Assembly: GCF_022201045.2 (NCBI RefSeq)
Contig: NC_068561.1
Span: 15,277,001 to 15,341,000, forward strand
Length of the DNA: 64,000 bases
Origin: Citrus sinensis
Lineage: Eukaryota > Streptophyta > Magnoliopsida > Sapindales > Rutaceae
Direction of reading: 5' to 3'
Shown: piece by piece, positions 1 through 9,733 of the stretch
How positions within the stretch are numbered: the stretch's first letter is position 1
Layout: each line of letters starts with the position of its first letter
Program-made: the position numbers and the translations under genes
The notes under the pieces: generated by a model
What the model saw: only the letters and a program-made list of their open reading frames with translations
Databases searched by the model: none
What the model was told of the DNA's origin: nothing

Positions 1-71
1 TGTTCAACAGCAAATTCCTTCTTGGCAATGTGTTCTCTCACGAAATGAATGTCCAATTCAATGTGCTTGGT

Positions 72-3000
72 TCATGAATGATACTTTGGGTTACTTGCCA
101 GTGCCTCTGCACTTTTATTATCACAATACAGAACAGGTGTGCTGGTTAGCTGTATTCTGAGCTCCTGTAACAAGTATGAAATCCATAACACTTCTGAAGT
201 TGTCAAGGCTAAGGCTCTATATTCTGACTCAGCTGATGACCGAGAAACAACATTTTGTTTCTTTGATGACCAGGAAACAAGATTAGACCCAAGAAAGATG
301 CAGTAGCCTCCAACAGATCTTCTGTCATCAGGATCTGAACCCCAATATGCATCTGAGAAGGCTGTGAGAGAAAAAGACTTTAAATTGTAGAACTGAATCC
401 CATAGGTAGCTGTACACTGAAGATATCTAAGTACCCTTTTGCAGGCCTGCCAATGAAGCACAGTGGGAGCAGCTAAAAACTGACTTAACTTGTTGACAGT
501 AAAAGCTATATCAGGCCTTGTCAGAGTTACATACTGAAGAGATCCAATAACACTTCTGTAAAGTGAAGGATTCTCAAACAACTTCCCTTTATCTTTGTAC
601 AACTTATCAGCTACACTCATTGGAGTATTACAGCCTTTGCTGTCAAGCATGTGAGCCTTCTTTAAGATATCTCCAACATATTTTGTTTGAGATAAATGTA
701 ACCCAGCACTTGATGGAGTAACTTCTAAACCAAGGAAATAGTTGAAGTCACCCAAATCTTTAAGAGCAAACTCAGAGCCAAGAAGTGCAATAATCTTTTC
801 TATTTGTGCACAGCTAGAACCAGTAACTAAGATGTCATCTACATAGATGAGAATGACTAAAATATCTGAACCAGTGTGCTTAAGAAATAGAGAGGTATCT
901 GACCGAGAGGTTTGAAAGCCCCACTGCAGCAGAGAGCCTCTTAACCTGTCATACCATGCACGAGGTGCCTGCTTAAGACCATACAAAGCTTTGTTTAACT
1001 TGCAAACATAAGTTGGATGTTGAGAATCAATAAATCCTTCAGGCTGATGCATGAAAACCTCTTCAGTTAGTACATCATTCAGGAATGCGTTATTGACATC
1101 CAGCTGCCTTATGGTCCAATGGTTCATCACTGCAAGGCTCAAAATTATTCTGATGGTACAAGGCTTTACAACAGGGCTGAAAGTCTCAAAGAAGTCCACA
1201 CCATAGGTTTGATGAAAACCTTTTGCAACTAATCTTGCCTTATACTTTGAAACACTTCCATCTGGGTTATACTTAACTCTAAACACCCATTTGTTTCCAA
1301 CAATTTTGGTTGCCAACTCAGCTGGCACAAGAGTCCAAGTTTCATTGTTCCTCAAGGCATGTAACTCATCTGTCATTGCCATATACCATTTCTGATCTGC
1401 TAAGGCTACTTTGACACTAGTTGGTTCAACATCTTGTGTGGCTGTAAGATATGTTTTAGGCTTGAAAATTCCTGCTTTAGCTCTTGTAACCATTGGATGA
1501 GCAGAAACTATTGGCAAGGATGGTTGAGGAAGAGCTACTGAGGAGTTTTGGTTAGATATATGAGAATGAGCATTGGAAGAGAGTGGTGAAGGAGAAGTGT
1601 TTATATGTGGTAAGGAAAGAGAGTTTAGTGTTGGTGATACTGCTGGAACTGATGATGATGTTGAAGGCTGCTGTGATGAGCTACTGTCATGAAGAATACA
1701 GAATGAAGGAGAAGAAATTTGAACTGACTTTGATTCAGAATCAGAAGAGAGAAACAATTCAGAATAAGGAAATTCATGCTCATTAAATGTAACATGTATG
1801 GCAATGAACACTCTCCCTGTTTTATCTAGACATTTGTAACCCTTATGAAGAGGGCTATAACCTATAAACAAACACTTTTGAGAGTGGAAGTCAAGTTTGT
1901 GTTGATTATATGGTCTGAGTAAGGGATAGCAAGCACTACCAAACACTCTAAGGAAGTCATAATTTGGTAATTGCTGAAACAACTTTTGATAAGGTGACTG
2001 GTTGTTTAGAACTGTGGTTGGCATTCGATTAATAAGATAAGAAGCTGTGTGAAAAACTTCCCACCAGTAAGAAACAGGCATTTGAGCTTGAGCAAGAAGG
2101 GTTAACCCTGTTTCAACTATATGCCTATGCTTCCTTTCCACTACACCATTTTGATGATGTGTGTGAGGACAGCTGTGCCTAAATTGGATACCCTCTTGGC
2201 GAAGAAAAGAAATAAAGGCCTTGAACTCTCCCCCCATGTCAGATTGTAAAGCTTTGATAGGTAAACTGAACTGTTTTTCTACCAGGGTTTTGAAGTTTTT
2301 AAAGGTACCTAAAGCATCTGATTTTAGCACAAGAGGAAAGATCCAGCAGTACCTAGTGTAATCATCAACAAAAGAGATGTAATATCTATAGCCTTCCATA
2401 GAAAGTACAGAGGCTGGTCCCCAAAGATCAGTATGGATTAATTCAAGAGGATATTTTGATTTGATGTCAGTTGCTGAAAAATGAAACTGGTGTAATTTGC
2501 CAAGTTGACATGCATTACAGAATTCAAGTTTTTGCTTATTATCACCAGTAAAGGTTATACAATTGTTTCTCAAGAGAGTTTGAACAACATGCTTGCTTGG
2601 ATGACCAAGCCTATTATGTAAAAGACTGACTGAAACATTGCTTGAAGCATGAAAGTTTACTGGAAAACTAGGCTTTATTTTCTCAAACAAAGGATCAACA
2701 CAAACTTGCTGAGAAGAAAAAACTGACACCATTGAACTTGGTTGGAATACTGATGTATCAGAAGAAAATGACTCTCCACATGACAGTAGCTTATACAGTC
2801 CACCTTCAACAATCCCCTGAGCCAGCAGTGTTCCCTTCACTTTGTCCTTTAGAAAACAAGCATCAAAGGAGAATTCAATTGTTAAATCACTGTCAGAAAG
2901 AAGCTTAGAGATACTTATAAGATTTTTGGTAATTTTGAGAACACACAGAATATCATGAAGATGAATGCATGAACCAAAAGAGGTATACAAACATGCATTA

Positions 3001-4322
3001 CCAATATGTGTGATTTGAAGACCTTGACCATTTCCTACAAGTAGAGAATTGGTACCAAAATAAGTCTTACCATCAGTTAAGTTCTGAGCTGAGTTGGTAA
3101 GGTGATGGGTAGCTCCACTGTCAAGGTACCAGCCTTGATCAGCAACTCCCTCAGATGTAGCCATATAAGCCGACTTTGGTCCCTGATTTGGTTGATAGCC
3201 TTGAACTGGAAAGCTTAGAGTAAAATTTCTGTTAAACCTGTCTCTACACTCAGCAGCAGTATGGTTAAACCTAAAACAAATCTGACACATAACACCTCCC
3301 TGGGCAAAGTTCTTTCTATTACCCCCAAAACCACCTCTGCCAAAACCACCAACATTAGCATTTCCATTGTTAAAGTTACCAGCAAAACCTCTATTATTAA
3401 AATTTCCACCAGTGTTAAAACCACCAGCAAAGCCTCTGCCAGCATTAAAATTCTGATTCCAGTTACCATTCCAGTTACCTCTTCCTTGACCTTGATATCC
3501 ACCTTGATATCCACCTCTACCTCCAGAATTCTGATTCCAGTTACCTCCACCATTTTTGTTCCAGTTATTCTGATTATTACCATTCCCTTTCTTTTGAAAA
3601 TTCCCAGTTTGAGCTACATTAGCCATAAAGTTGTTTTTAACTTCTTTACTGTCAATATTCTTACTGTTATCAAGCCTAGCCTCATGTGTCAATAGCATAG
3701 CATAGGCTTCACTCAGATCCATGGTCAACATATTTGCTTCAATGTAAACAACTACAGGATAATACGAATGATCTAATCCAGTGATAAGATGAGTGATTAG
3801 ATCAATGTTGTTAAGAGGACTTCCAGCTAAAGCAAGACCATCAGAGATAGTTCTAAGTTTTGTGAAATATTCAGTCATAGACACAGATCCTTTCCTTAGA
3901 TTACTAAGAAGCATTTTAAGATGAACTTTCTTAGCCATTGATTCTGATCCGAACTGTTTTTCAAGTTTCTTCCATAGCTCAAGAGAAGTTTGAGAGCTTA
4001 CCACGAGACTGAGAATCTCAAGACTCATTGAGGACATGATCCAGTTGAGTAGAAGCTGATCCTGACGTTTCCATGCAACATAATCTGGATTTTCACGACC
4101 TACTTCACTTGCTTCACCAGATCTAGATCTATTAGGAAGAAATTGATCTGGACAGAGCTTAGATTCATCAATGTAATTCTCAAGACCATTTCCACGAATT
4201 GAAGAGAGAACTTGTTGTTTCCAGATTGTATAATTTGTGCGATCAAGTTTGATTGGTGTGGTAAATGTAAAGGAAGTTCCAGAAAAGATATGAGCTGAAG
4301 GATTCGAGCTTGAAGAAGCCAT
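72..4322 (-). CDS. Copia gag-pol polyprotein, open for 1416 codons, premature stop in RNase H
   Basis: The ATG is at 4322; a GTG one codon upstream is not the likely start. The N-terminal gag has a UBN2-like region, then a Gly/Asn/Phe-rich stretch (about residues 240-335), then a CX2CX4HX4C zinc knuckle near 345 (CQICFRFNHTAAEC). The protease motif YLDSGATHH is near 396. The GAG-pre-integrase finger (HNRLGHPSKH ... CNACQLGK) is near 570, and the integrase core (HTDLWGP, FVDDYTR, QSDMGGEF) at about 627-700. Reverse transcriptase spans about 975-1220 with the catalytic YVDDILVTG. RNase H follows, with DRRSVGG and SSAESEYRA. The frame stops at TGA right after NPKYHS, where the family normally continues with Arg-Thr-Lys-His. 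Minus-strand sequence past the stop (71 to 1) stays open and reads like the normal C-terminal tail, so this looks like a CGA-to-TGA change close to the end. Otherwise the frame is unbroken, which suggests a young element. Confidence 0.93.
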   Translation of the reverse strand: MASSSSNPSAHIFSGTSFTFTTPIKLDRTNYTIWKQQVLSSIRGNGLENYIDESKLCPDQFLPNRSRSGEASEVGRENPDYVAWKRQDQLLLNWIMSSMSLEILSLVVSSQTSLELWKKLEKQFGSESMAKKVHLKMLLSNLRKGSVSMTEYFTKLRTISDGLALAGSPLNNIDLITHLITGLDHSYYPVVVYIEANMLTMDLSEAYAMLLTHEARLDNSKNIDSKEVKNNFMANVAQTGNFQKKGNGNNQNNWNKNGGGNWNQNSGGRGGYQGGYQGQGRGNWNGNWNQNFNAGRGFAGGFNTGGNFNNRGFAGNFNNGNANVGGFGRGGFGGNRKNFAQGGVMCQICFRFNHTAAECRDRFNRNFTLSFPVQGYQPNQGPKSAYMATSEGVADQGWYLDSGATHHLTNSAQNLTDGKTYFGTNSLLVGNGQGLQITHIGNACLYTSFGSCIHLHDILCVLKITKNLISISKLLSDSDLTIEFSFDACFLKDKVKGTLLAQGIVEGGLYKLLSCGESFSSDTSVFQPSSMVSVFSSQQVCVDPLFEKIKPSFPVNFHASSNVSVSLLHNRLGHPSKHVVQTLLRNNCITFTGDNKQKLEFCNACQLGKLHQFHFSATDIKSKYPLELIHTDLWGPASVLSMEGYRYYISFVDDYTRYCWIFPLVLKSDALGTFKNFKTLVEKQFSLPIKALQSDMGGEFKAFISFLRQEGIQFRHSCPHTHHQNGVVERKHRHIVETGLTLLAQAQMPVSYWWEVFHTASYLINRMPTTVLNNQSPYQKLFQQLPNYDFLRVFGSACYPLLRPYNQHKLDFHSQKCLFIGYSPLHKGYKCLDKTGRVFIAIHVTFNEHEFPYSELFLSSDSESKSVQISSPSFCILHDSSSSQQPSTSSSVPAVSPTLNSLSLPHINTSPSPLSSNAHSHISNQNSSVALPQPSLPIVSAHPMVTRAKAGIFKPKTYLTATQDVEPTSVKVALADQKWYMAMTDELHALRNNETWTLVPAELATKIVGNKWVFRVKYNPDGSVSKYKARLVAKGFHQTYGVDFFETFSPVVKPCTIRIILSLAVMNHWTIRQLDVNNAFLNDVLTEEVFMHQPEGFIDSQHPTYVCKLNKALYGLKQAPRAWYDRLRGSLLQWGFQTSRSDTSLFLKHTGSDILVILIYVDDILVTGSSCAQIEKIIALLGSEFALKDLGDFNYFLGLEVTPSSAGLHLSQTKYVGDILKKAHMLDSKGCNTPMSVADKLYKDKGKLFENPSLYRSVIGSLQYVTLTRPDIAFTVNKLSQFLAAPTVLHWQACKRVLRYLQCTATYGIQFYNLKSFSLTAFSDAYWGSDPDDRRSVGGYCIFLGSNLVSWSSKKQNVVSRSSAESEYRALALTTSEVLWISYLLQELRIQLTSTPVLYCDNKSAEALASNPKYHS

Positions 4323-4341
4323 CACTTTGTAAACAGAGTAG

Positions 4342-4354
4342 GCTCTGATACCAA
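4342..4354 (-). other. Copia-1 primer-binding site (tRNA-Met)
   Basis: On the minus strand this reads TTGGTATCAGAGC, the standard plant initiator-Met tRNA primer site. It lies between the 5' LTR and the gag ATG. Confidence 0.9.
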
Positions 4355-4613
4355 GTTAAAGAAAAGAACATGTTTGGTTGAAAGGAAAATTCTAAAGCGA
4401 GAGAGAAAATATTATCAGACTGAATTCATTTATTATTATTATTTTTCTGAAACGAGGAATTACAGGCTTTATATAATTGAGCCTAGAAGGTTCTTCAGCA
4501 ACAAACGTATGGAAATTATCTTAACAACTGATAACAAACTATTGGCGGGAATCATTAACAACTTCTAAGAGTTGTCCTGCACGTGTAACTAACTGCTGAC
4601 TCAGCTGCTGACA
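4355..4613 (-). repeat. Copia-1 5' LTR (inner border approximate)
   Basis: On the minus strand it begins TGTCAGCAGCTGAG at 4613. This is exactly where homology to the paralogous LRR-kinase exon (about 23400) ends. The inner border is uncertain: the base next to the primer site is not a canonical CA, and the nearest CA is at 4371-4372. The flanking 5 bp TGGAT (4614-4618) would be the target duplication, but its partner is outside the window. Confidence 0.75.
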
Positions 4614-4890
4614 TGGATTCATTCTCAACAGTGTACCTGTCAGATTTTGGCCACTGAGATTCAATGATATGACTCTTTGATGTTTGAGACTGCAAGTAAC
4701 TCCAAGCCACAGGCAAAAGTTGACGGAATCATTCCACGTACTCAATGCTCCAAATGGATCAGCTACCTTGCTTTTGAGAGCAAGCAAAGCTTGTTTATCA
4801 GTTTCAGTTCCAAGATTGGCACAGTGGGAAAAAGAGAAATGAAATAAGAAACTCAGAAGGATGAAAGGAAGAAAAACAAGAGTGCTATTA
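4614..4890 (-). pseudogene. Xa21-like LRR receptor kinase, N-terminal stub split by Copia-1
   Basis: The minus-strand frame encodes a hydrophobic signal segment (FILLSFLFHFSFSHC), the LRR N-terminal cap (DKQALLALKSKV ... WLGVTC) and the first leucine-rich strand (VISLNLSGQNLTGT), then runs straight into the Copia-1 LTR. It is closely similar to 23401-23649, the 5' end of the second minus-strand LRR-kinase relic, so the two are tandem paralogues. No in-frame ATG lies between the nearest upstream stop (a TAA about 12 codons before the signal peptide) and the signal peptide. The start has therefore been lost or sits elsewhere. The rest of the gene, if it survives, lies left of the window. Confidence 0.85.
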
Positions 4891-7808
4891 CAGGGGAAGT
4901 TTTAGTGTCCCTCATTTATAAAGCGAATTTTAACAAGTATTCAGCGTTTGGTGCAATGATCTGCCTCAGTGCCTGCTAATTTTATAAAGCTATGAGTAAG
5001 TGAGAAGGAAGTTGCTGGGAAGATCTTATATCAATAGTAAATGATTCTTGCTTTATTTCTTTCGTACGAAGCTTGGAGACAATGAGGCCTTTATTTTCTT
5101 GATAATGAGCACTTGCGTCCCTTTCAAGCTTCGTCCTTTTTCACACTAATTCAAGATTCCATCCAACCTAACAACAGTTGGTTCGATTGACATATATATT
5201 ATTAAGTGCGATTCAAATAACCCGTTACATCAAATAGTCACGCAATTTATTGTCATCTTATCAAAGAAAAGATACAGACATATAGTCTTGGTGTTCTAGA
5301 AGCGGTGAAGCACAGTCCCTTTTTGGTCAATCCTTTATTATGATTGTATGAATTTTTTTATGATTAATTAAAAGAACATATATGACAATAAATGAGTAAA
5401 AAATGAACAAATAAAGCAATTGAGACTATTGAGATCTTTCACAGCTTAGGTAAAGAAGAAAATTACAATATACCCTTCTGAAAAATAAAACTATCGAAAT
5501 CCACAAAACATTTAAATTTGAGAGGAGAGAATTCACAGCTTAGAAATAATCTGCCCACACTAGACAAAAATTTCCACCAACCAAATGAATGACTAGAGGG
5601 TAGTTCTTTCTGTCGGCGGAAAACGCGTTCTAAGCCTCTTGTTTATTTAGGGTACTTTCAAACTTTTATATTGAAATTTCGTGCAAGCACTCTACATTCA
5701 AACTTCCATAATCGGATTTTGAAATTTCGTTTCAAGCATTGGTTAATTATTTATTGCATGTTTTCATAAGTAAAATGCTCGAGAAATTAAAATTTCTATT
5801 AAATAATAGGTTTTGTCGATCCTTACTTGTGAAATTATAATTTGATTACTTGACATTCGCTTAATTAATAATTTTTTCTTGATTCCAATATTGTTAATTT
5901 ATCAACGTTTTATTATAATAATATCATGTAAGTATGTCTTATATTGTACTCGATAATTTAAGTAGCTAGATTTACAAAAACTTATTTTAACAGCTTAATT
6001 TGTTTGCTTCTTATATTAAAAGCAAGGGTTTAAGGACTCAAGTATAAAAGAGGAGTAGGGTAATGTAACCAAAAAGTAATAAAATTAAGACACTAACACT
6101 TATTTTCTCTCCAATTATAGAGTAATGTTACACATCCCAATTTTTTTATTCCAAAAAATTATCTCAAATTATGTGGCATTCATTAATTAGTTGGTAAAAT
6201 AAGACATTTAATCACTTAGATTTTATACATTTGATTCACTTAGATTTTGTAAAGAATTACTAAATACTAAATTAATAACACATCATTTAGTATAAAATTT
6301 AGGATAAAATATTTGAAATATCTATCATTACTCCGCATTACAATCTCTTTCTTTCTCTATTACTGTAGCAACTAAATTGAAACAATTTAGAATCAACATC
6401 TGACAAGTTTAATTCAAGGGCTTTATGTGTTCAAAAGAAAAAAATTAAAGAGCTTGATGATGATGATGATAATTATTATTATTAAGAAGATGAAGATCCA
6501 ATGTGATGTGTGTAGCAAAAACGGAGCCAACAAGCTCGCCTCCAATGCTTCTCTCTTTTTAATCCTTCCCCTAAGCGATTTGCCGACTTTCACGTCTTAA
6601 TATATTTTGGTGAGAAAATAATTCTCTTTCTAATTTTTTTGGCGTGCGTCCCCTAATTCATTAAAATGAAGTGTTAATTTTCAGAAAAGAAAATAATTTC
6701 TTGGTAAAGAAGAAGTGATTTACTGGAAAGAGATTGAATTAGAACAGGTTTGGCAGTATATAAGTGTCTTTATAAATTTATGAATTCCCTCAATCAGTTA
6801 ACTGGGGTTTTTCTAGTAGAGGGATCTTAACAAAACCCTTCGGACTTCTAATTTGACCTGATGGAAGGGCCTGGGCTTAATTGACAGGTTGAGTTTTGGG
6901 CTACGCTGATTATCCAAAAGACTGGAACTTTTAACAGCCCGTTGAAATTCTCATAACACCCATTTTGAATTTAATTCCTCAAATACCTCATTTTAATTTA
7001 TAAAATATTAATGCATGTATTAAATTTACAATCTTCCTATAAAATTTCAAAAAATCTTAAGTTTCTATTTATAAAATAAATACAAATCCTAAAACCTTAA
7101 ATTATTTCTTCTTATTAATTGTTTCTATTTCTATAACTCTAAACTCTTATAATATTATCAGAATTTTTTATTAAAATCAAAATATAACATAAATTATGAA
7201 ATGAGTTAGGTATAAAAGTTTTTGTTAAATAATAAATTATTTAAGTGTTTAATTGAATTTTCATTCAAAAAATAAGAAATGAATTAAATTATCTTTAATT
7301 TTAGCAATTTCAATTAAAAAGTAGTTTTATAAGAATTTTTGAAGGGTATCCAAAGGCCTAGTCTATCCAAAAAAGATTAATTTTTAACAACGTTGCTTTG
7401 TTTAAAAAAAAAATTTTTACCCTCAATTCTCATTAGCCTAAATTTCTCAATTATCTTCACCAAATTCTTTTTTTAAAAAAATTCCTAAATACACCTTATA
7501 TAATCCTCAATGTATCCTTATTATCGTTTTTATTCCTTTTTAATATGATTATAAATTTTATTTTGAAAAGATTGACACGGTCAAATATTACTAATTGTTA
7601 AGTAAGAATAAATTTTGAATTAAACTTAATTGTTATATACTTAAAAAGTTAACGTGTCATCTAATTAAATACCAATGATTACCAAGTGTTTGGTAATAAT
7701 TAATTTTTTATATCATCACTAACGAGATGATTTCATAGCACTAATGAATGACCAACATTTCGTATCTTCATCATTTGCAATATGAATATTATATCCCGAT
7801 TTTGTAAG
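4891..7808. other. AT-rich intergenic spacer
   Basis: I see no supported gene. It starts with the presumed upstream region of the LRR-kinase stub. A GAT/ATT simple repeat lies near 6454-6483, and there are many A or T runs. Two short similar segments containing TTGAAATTTCGT occur near 5670 and 5730. No transposon ends with a target duplication were recognised. Confidence 0.6.
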
Positions 7809-8976
7809 CATGTCATTCCTCCTGAAGCAAGGTTTAATTATTAAACAAAAACGTGAAAGAAAAATATTGGAGACTATTTTATGTTTTTTTGTATTTACTT
7901 TCCCTTTCATTGTCTTATTTGTTAATGTTGAAACACGGCCGGTAAGATACCATCAATGGAGTTAAATAAACGAAATTTAGTAATAAAATATCTGAATATG
8001 AAATCTGAAACAAGCAATGAGAGTTGTTAGGAAATTATTAAACATGTCATTCCTCCTGAAGCAAGGTTTAATTATTAAACAAAAACGTGAAAGAAAAATA
8101 TTGGAGACTATTTTATGTTTTTTTGTATTTACTTTCCCTTTCATTGTCTTAGTTGTTAATGTTGAAACACGGCCAGTAAGATACCATCAATGGAGTTAAA
8201 TAAACGAAATTTAGTAATAAAATATCTGAATATGAAATCTGAAACAAGCAATGAGAGTTGTTAGGAAATTATTAAACATGTCATTCCTCCTGAAGCAAGT
8301 TTTAATTATTAAACAAAAAAACGTGAAAGAAAAATATTGGAGACTATTTTATGTTTTTTTGTATTTACTTTCCCTTTCATTGTCTTATTTGTTAATGTTG
8401 AAACACGGCCGGTAAGATACCATCAATGGAGTTAAATAAACGAAATTTAGTAATAAAATATCTGAATATGAAATCTGAAACAAGCAATGAGAGTTGTTAG
8501 GAAATTATTAAACATGTCATTCCTCCTGAAGCAAGGTTTAATTATTAAACAAAAAACGTGAAAGAAAAATATTGGAGACTATTTTATGTTTTTTTGTATT
8601 TACTTTCCCTTTCATTGTCTTATTTGTTAATGTTGAAACACGGCCGGTAAGATACCATCAATGGAGTTAAATAAACGAAATTTAGTAATAAAATATCTGA
8701 ATATGAAATCTGAAACAAGCAATGAGAGTTGTTAGGAAATTATTAAACATGTCATTCCTCCTGAAGCAAGGTTTAATTATTAAACAAAAAACGTGAAAGA
8801 AAAATATTGGAGACTATTTTATGTTTTTTTGTATTTACTTTCCCTTTCATTGTCTTATTTGTTAATGTTGAAACACGGCCGGTAAGATACCATCAATGGA
8901 GTTAAATAAACGAAATTTAGTAATAAAATATCTGAATATGAAATCTGAAACAAGCAATGAGAGTTGTTAGGAAATT
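7809..8976. repeat. Tandem array, five ~235-bp units
   Basis: Near-identical units start with CATGTCATTCCTCCTGAAGC at 7809, 8043, 8277, 8513 and 8748, giving spacings of 234, 234, 236 and 235 bp. Differences are few: the length of an A run, one G/A in CGGCC(G/A)GTAAG and one G/T. Each unit ends GAGTTGTTAGGAAATT. The first four are followed by ATTAAA and the next unit, while the fifth runs on directly into the Copia-2 LTR. Short frames inside the array (such as 8017-8199) are repeats of one another in shifted frames and show no protein-like features. Confidence 0.95.
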
Positions 8977-9522
8977 GGTGGGTGAAGCAGACACGCAGCT
9001 AAAATAAAATTGGTAGAAAAATAAAGAACAAGCACAATAGAGGACACCAGAAATTACGTGGTTCGGCTTTTAGCCTACGTTCACGGGCGAAGACAGAAGG
9101 AAATATTTTACTAATGAAAAGGAGTTACAAGTATTGTAGTATTTTAGCTCACTTCCCAAAAACCCAATACAACCAAACTCTCAAATCACTAAACTCTTAA
9201 AGTCACTCTCTAAATAAAGAAAAGAACTGAAAAACTCAATGATTTACAAATGAAGGGAGTGAGCATTTTATAGCCAAAATTGGCTACTGTTCATTTAATA
9301 TTTAATTATTATTATTATTATTTTATTAATTTTTTCTTTTCTTTTCCTTCTTCGGCCCGGCATCTCTTTTTCTTCTCTCTTTCTTCTTTTTCCTTACTTT
9401 CTTTGGGCGGCACCAAATTTTTCTTCTTTTGTTTTCTTTGATTCAAAGAATGCAGCAACAACCACATTCTTCTTCAAAATGGTGGGCACCACCTTCTAGA
9501 AAAGGTGATGTTATTTTCCACA
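8965..9522 (-). repeat. Copia-2 3' LTR (558 bp)
   Basis: It starts TGTTAGGAAATTGGTG and ends ATTTTCCACA. It matches the right-hand LTR along its length, except for about 28 extra bases near 9080-9110 (missing on the right) and scattered point changes. Confidence 0.93.
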
Positions 9523-9733
9523 TTCTCCCACTTGGAGATTTGATTGAGAATCAATCAATCTCCACACCATCCTTTCTGCTTCGCCATAATCATGTTGCCT
9601 ACGTTTCTGCTAGGCCACAAGAGGATCAACTCCAGATAAACTTGTCAGCATTTATCGGCTTAGTCAAAACATCTGCCAGGTTCTCCTTCGTATGAATATT
9701 TTGCAAATCCACACTTCCGTCTTCCACTACTTC

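Larger units (their letters stand above)
1..4613 (-). mobile_element. Copia-1 LTR retrotransposon, 3' part cut by the window edge
   Basis: This is a Ty1/copia-type element read on the minus strand. From right to left it shows a 5' LTR, a tRNA-Met primer-binding site, one long gag-pol frame and then the window edge. The order protease, integrase, reverse transcriptase, RNase H is diagnostic of Copia. The right border falls where LRR-kinase coding sequence resumes (4614), so the element is inserted in a receptor-kinase exon. The 3' LTR is outside the window, so age and LTR length cannot be checked here. Confidence 0.95.

Noticed and set aside
3215-3695. Open frames on both strands (about 120-144 codons) within the Copia-1 gag region
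   Set aside because: They overlap the Gly/Asn-rich repeat of gag. The repetitive GGA/AAT codons keep the other frames open and no family is recognisable.
7719-8199. Small open frames in the tandem array (minus at 7719-7910, plus at 8017-8199)
   Set aside because: They are made of the same repeat unit, lack any domain, and only part of the array keeps them open.
7809-8976. CRISPR-like direct repeats
   Set aside because: The units are ~235 bp and contiguous with no variable spacers, in a plant nuclear genome. It is a tandem duplication.
9429-9695. Plus-strand open frame of 88 codons at the Copia-2 3' LTR
   Set aside because: It crosses the LTR end, polypurine tract and antisense pol, so it cannot be one gene.
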